Assembly (NCBI GenBank): GCA_003524745.1
Contig: DQGN01000031.1
Span: 4,483 to 10,770, forward strand
Direction: 5' to 3'
Length of the DNA: 6,288 nt
Origin: Patescibacteria group bacterium
Lineage (GTDB): Bacteria; Patescibacteriota; Kazan-3B-28; UBA10110
The translations under genes were made by a program, and so were the position numbers. Under the pieces are notes generated by a model. It saw only the letters and a program-made list of their open reading frames with translations, had not been told where the DNA came from and made no database searches. This document shows positions 5,654-6,288 of this stretch, piece after piece (the stretch's first letter is position 1; every line of letters starts with the position of its first letter).

Positions 5654-5672
5654 GTATTTTTAACGGGGCAAG

Positions 5673-5710
5673 TCGAAGAAGTCAGAGGTTCAAACCCTCC
5701 CTGCCCGTCC
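5673..5710 (+). repeat. Duplicated 3' half of tRNA-Val (att-like scar)
   Basis: Bases 5673-5694 are identical over 22 bases to 5509-5530 of tRNA-Val. They start at the last base of the anticodon loop and cover the 3' anticodon stem, variable region, T-stem 5' strand and T-loop. Similarity continues with changes (CCCTCC, then CTGCCC) and ends without CCA. ACGGGGCA (5663-5670) can pair with TGCCCGT (5702-5708) with one bulged G, so a mini acceptor/T-arm could form. Direct repeats of a tRNA 3' half are the usual mark of tyrosine-recombinase integration; tRNA gene conversion or duplication is the alternative. Confidence 0.6.
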
Positions 5711-5765
5711 GTAGCCTTTATGTGGCGAAGGAGGGTACCGCTTACCAGTTAGAATTTGATTCCAG

Positions 5766-5782
5766 TGTGATAACCTGTCACA
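5766..5782. promoter_or_regulatory. Operator-like inverted repeat upstream of the DUF202 gene
   Basis: TGTGATAACCTGTCACA has perfect 5-base arms TGTGA/TCACA with a 7-base spacer. It lies 46 bases before the GTG start of the DUF202 gene and touches the only candidate -35 region (TGTCAC, 5776-5781). That region is 18 bases from TATACA (5800-5805). The arms recall CRP/FNR half-sites, but the usual spacer is six bases, so the binding protein cannot be named. Confidence 0.35.
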
Positions 5783-5807
5783 ATAATTCAAAAATAAATT
5801 ATACAAA

Positions 5808-5831
5808 ATGGCAGAATGGATAGATAGGTGA
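5808..5831 (+). CDS. Possible 7-codon upstream ORF (MAEWIDR)
   Basis: ATG at 5808 opens a 7-codon frame whose TGA (5829-5831) overlaps the GTG start (5828-5830) of the DUF202 gene. Such an overlap could couple translation of the two. It could also be chance, or the remnant of a former N-terminus. Only the arrangement supports it. Confidence 0.2.
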   Translation: MAEWIDR

Positions 5832-6208
5832 AAAACAACATAAGCTCCAATATGAAATTGCGTAACGATTGCGCTATCGAGCGTACTGAGCTGGCAGTTG
5901 AACGGACGCTTCTCGCTAATGAGAGGACATTTAGTGCCTGGATCCGTACCGGTCTGACGGTTGTCTTGGGAGGTCTTGGAATAACAAACCTTCTTCGCCC
6001 GCTCTCGTATCCTGTGCTTCGCCTAATTATCGGGATTATCTTAATAGTGTCAGGAGTTTTTATTTTTTTGGTCGCATTCTGGCAGTACACGAACAGTTTA
6101 CGAATGTTGGAATGCAGTAAAGACAAGTTTATTTCAATTTGGCTGATGGGTGCCTTGATAGTCGCGCTGTCCATAGCTGCCATACTCGCACTCTGGATAA
6201 TGACCTGA
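5828..6208 (+). CDS. DUF202 (YidH-like) small membrane protein, up to 126 aa
   Basis: The family signature NERTFSAWIRTGL (31-43) stands before three hydrophobic helices at about 42-58, 63-85 and 102-124. This is the order of DUF202 inner-membrane proteins, whose function is unknown. The segment before the first helix repeats ERT every seven residues (18, 25, 32), giving an amphipathic charged stretch. An in-frame TAG directly precedes GTG 5828, so no longer start exists; ATG 5852 (MKLRNDC) is the alternative and would give 118 aa. Leucine codons are mostly CTN here (about 15 of 22), while the sampled ileS start prefers TTA/TTG, which may mean separate ancestry. It stands alone downstream of the tRNA scars and ends in TGA, so TGA is a stop in this genome if the gene is native. 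Confidence 0.85.
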   Translation: MKNNISSNMKLRNDCAIERTELAVERTLLANERTFSAWIRTGLTVVLGGLGITNLLRPLSYPVLRLIIGIILIVSGVFIFLVAFWQYTNSLRMLECSKDKFISIWLMGALIVALSIAAILALWIMT

Positions 6209-6224
6209 TGACACCGCGCTTCAC

Positions 6225-6253
6225 TTGACTAAGACTAATTTCTGAAGTAACAT
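6225..6253 (+). promoter_or_regulatory. Possible promoter facing out of the window
   Basis: TTGACT (6225-6230) and TAACAT (6248-6253) are 17 bases apart; the -35 is good and the -10 matches 4 of 6 positions. It would drive a gene starting beyond the right edge. No start codon with a convincing frame is visible before the window ends, and nothing else is seen in 6209-6288. Confidence 0.35.
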
Positions 6254-6288
6254 TCTAACCAGTAATAATAAGCACGGTTTGGGGATCG

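Noticed and set aside
5460..5823. Three overlapping plus-strand ORFs of 67-85 codons across the tRNA region
   Set aside because: They read through the tRNA-Val gene and tRNA fragments; motifs such as EEVRGSNP come from translating T-arm sequence, not from protein.
5788..6183. 131-codon minus-strand ORF opposite the DUF202 gene
   Set aside because: The plus strand carries the DUF202 signature and three membrane helices; the minus frame has no recognisable family.
386..6208. Recoded TGA (as in Gracilibacteria/SR1)
   Set aside because: No in-frame TGA interrupts any real gene, and the DUF202 gene ends in TGA; the standard stops fit.

Overview
The window looks like a piece of a small, densely packed bacterial genome, most likely a Patescibacteria/CPR lineage (Parcubacteria-like). 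This is inferred from gene content and style, not proven: a LabA-type NYN protein fused by overlap to ileS, an IleRS of the clade with a GxHH signature, a lone rplU without rpmA behind it, a tRNA with an encoded CCA end, gene starts with no visible Shine-Dalgarno sequence, and standard stop codons throughout (TAA, TAG and TGA all end genes).

Layout. Bases 1-385 hold no clear gene: at most the last codons of an upstream gene, then a run of five palindromes (59-357), two of which look like dispersed mobile palindromic repeats. Bases 386-4236 form a tight plus-strand operon of a NYN-domain protein, ileS (14-base overlap) and a membrane-anchored DUF192 protein (one base after ileS stops). A clear promoter (4250-4279) then drives rplU, which ends in a bidirectional hairpin terminator shared with the convergent lepB (signal peptidase I, minus strand, 4647-5327). 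The lepB promoter places transcription start at or next to its ATG, so its mRNA is probably leaderless.

Bases 5370-5710 are the odd part. A good promoter runs into the first 16 bases of a tRNA (5410-5425), which breaks off in the D-loop. An intact tRNA-Val(CAC) lies at 5473-5547, followed by an extremely GC-rich, hairpin-filled stretch. Then comes a tRNA 3' end with CCA (5626-5653) whose acceptor strand is exactly complementary to the 5' fragment. Last is a second copy of the 3' half of tRNA-Val (22 identical bases, 5673-5694). This resembles scars of integration or recombination at tRNA genes. Downstream, 5828-6208 encodes a small DUF202 membrane protein with a different leucine-codon preference from the operon genes, and a possible promoter faces out of the window at 6225-6253.

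How the genes fit together: ileS, rplU and tRNA-Val serve translation; lepB serves protein export; the NYN protein is probably an RNA-acting nuclease co-expressed with ileS. No complete new multi-gene system is visible. The best leads are the shattered tRNA locus and the IleRS active-site variant.
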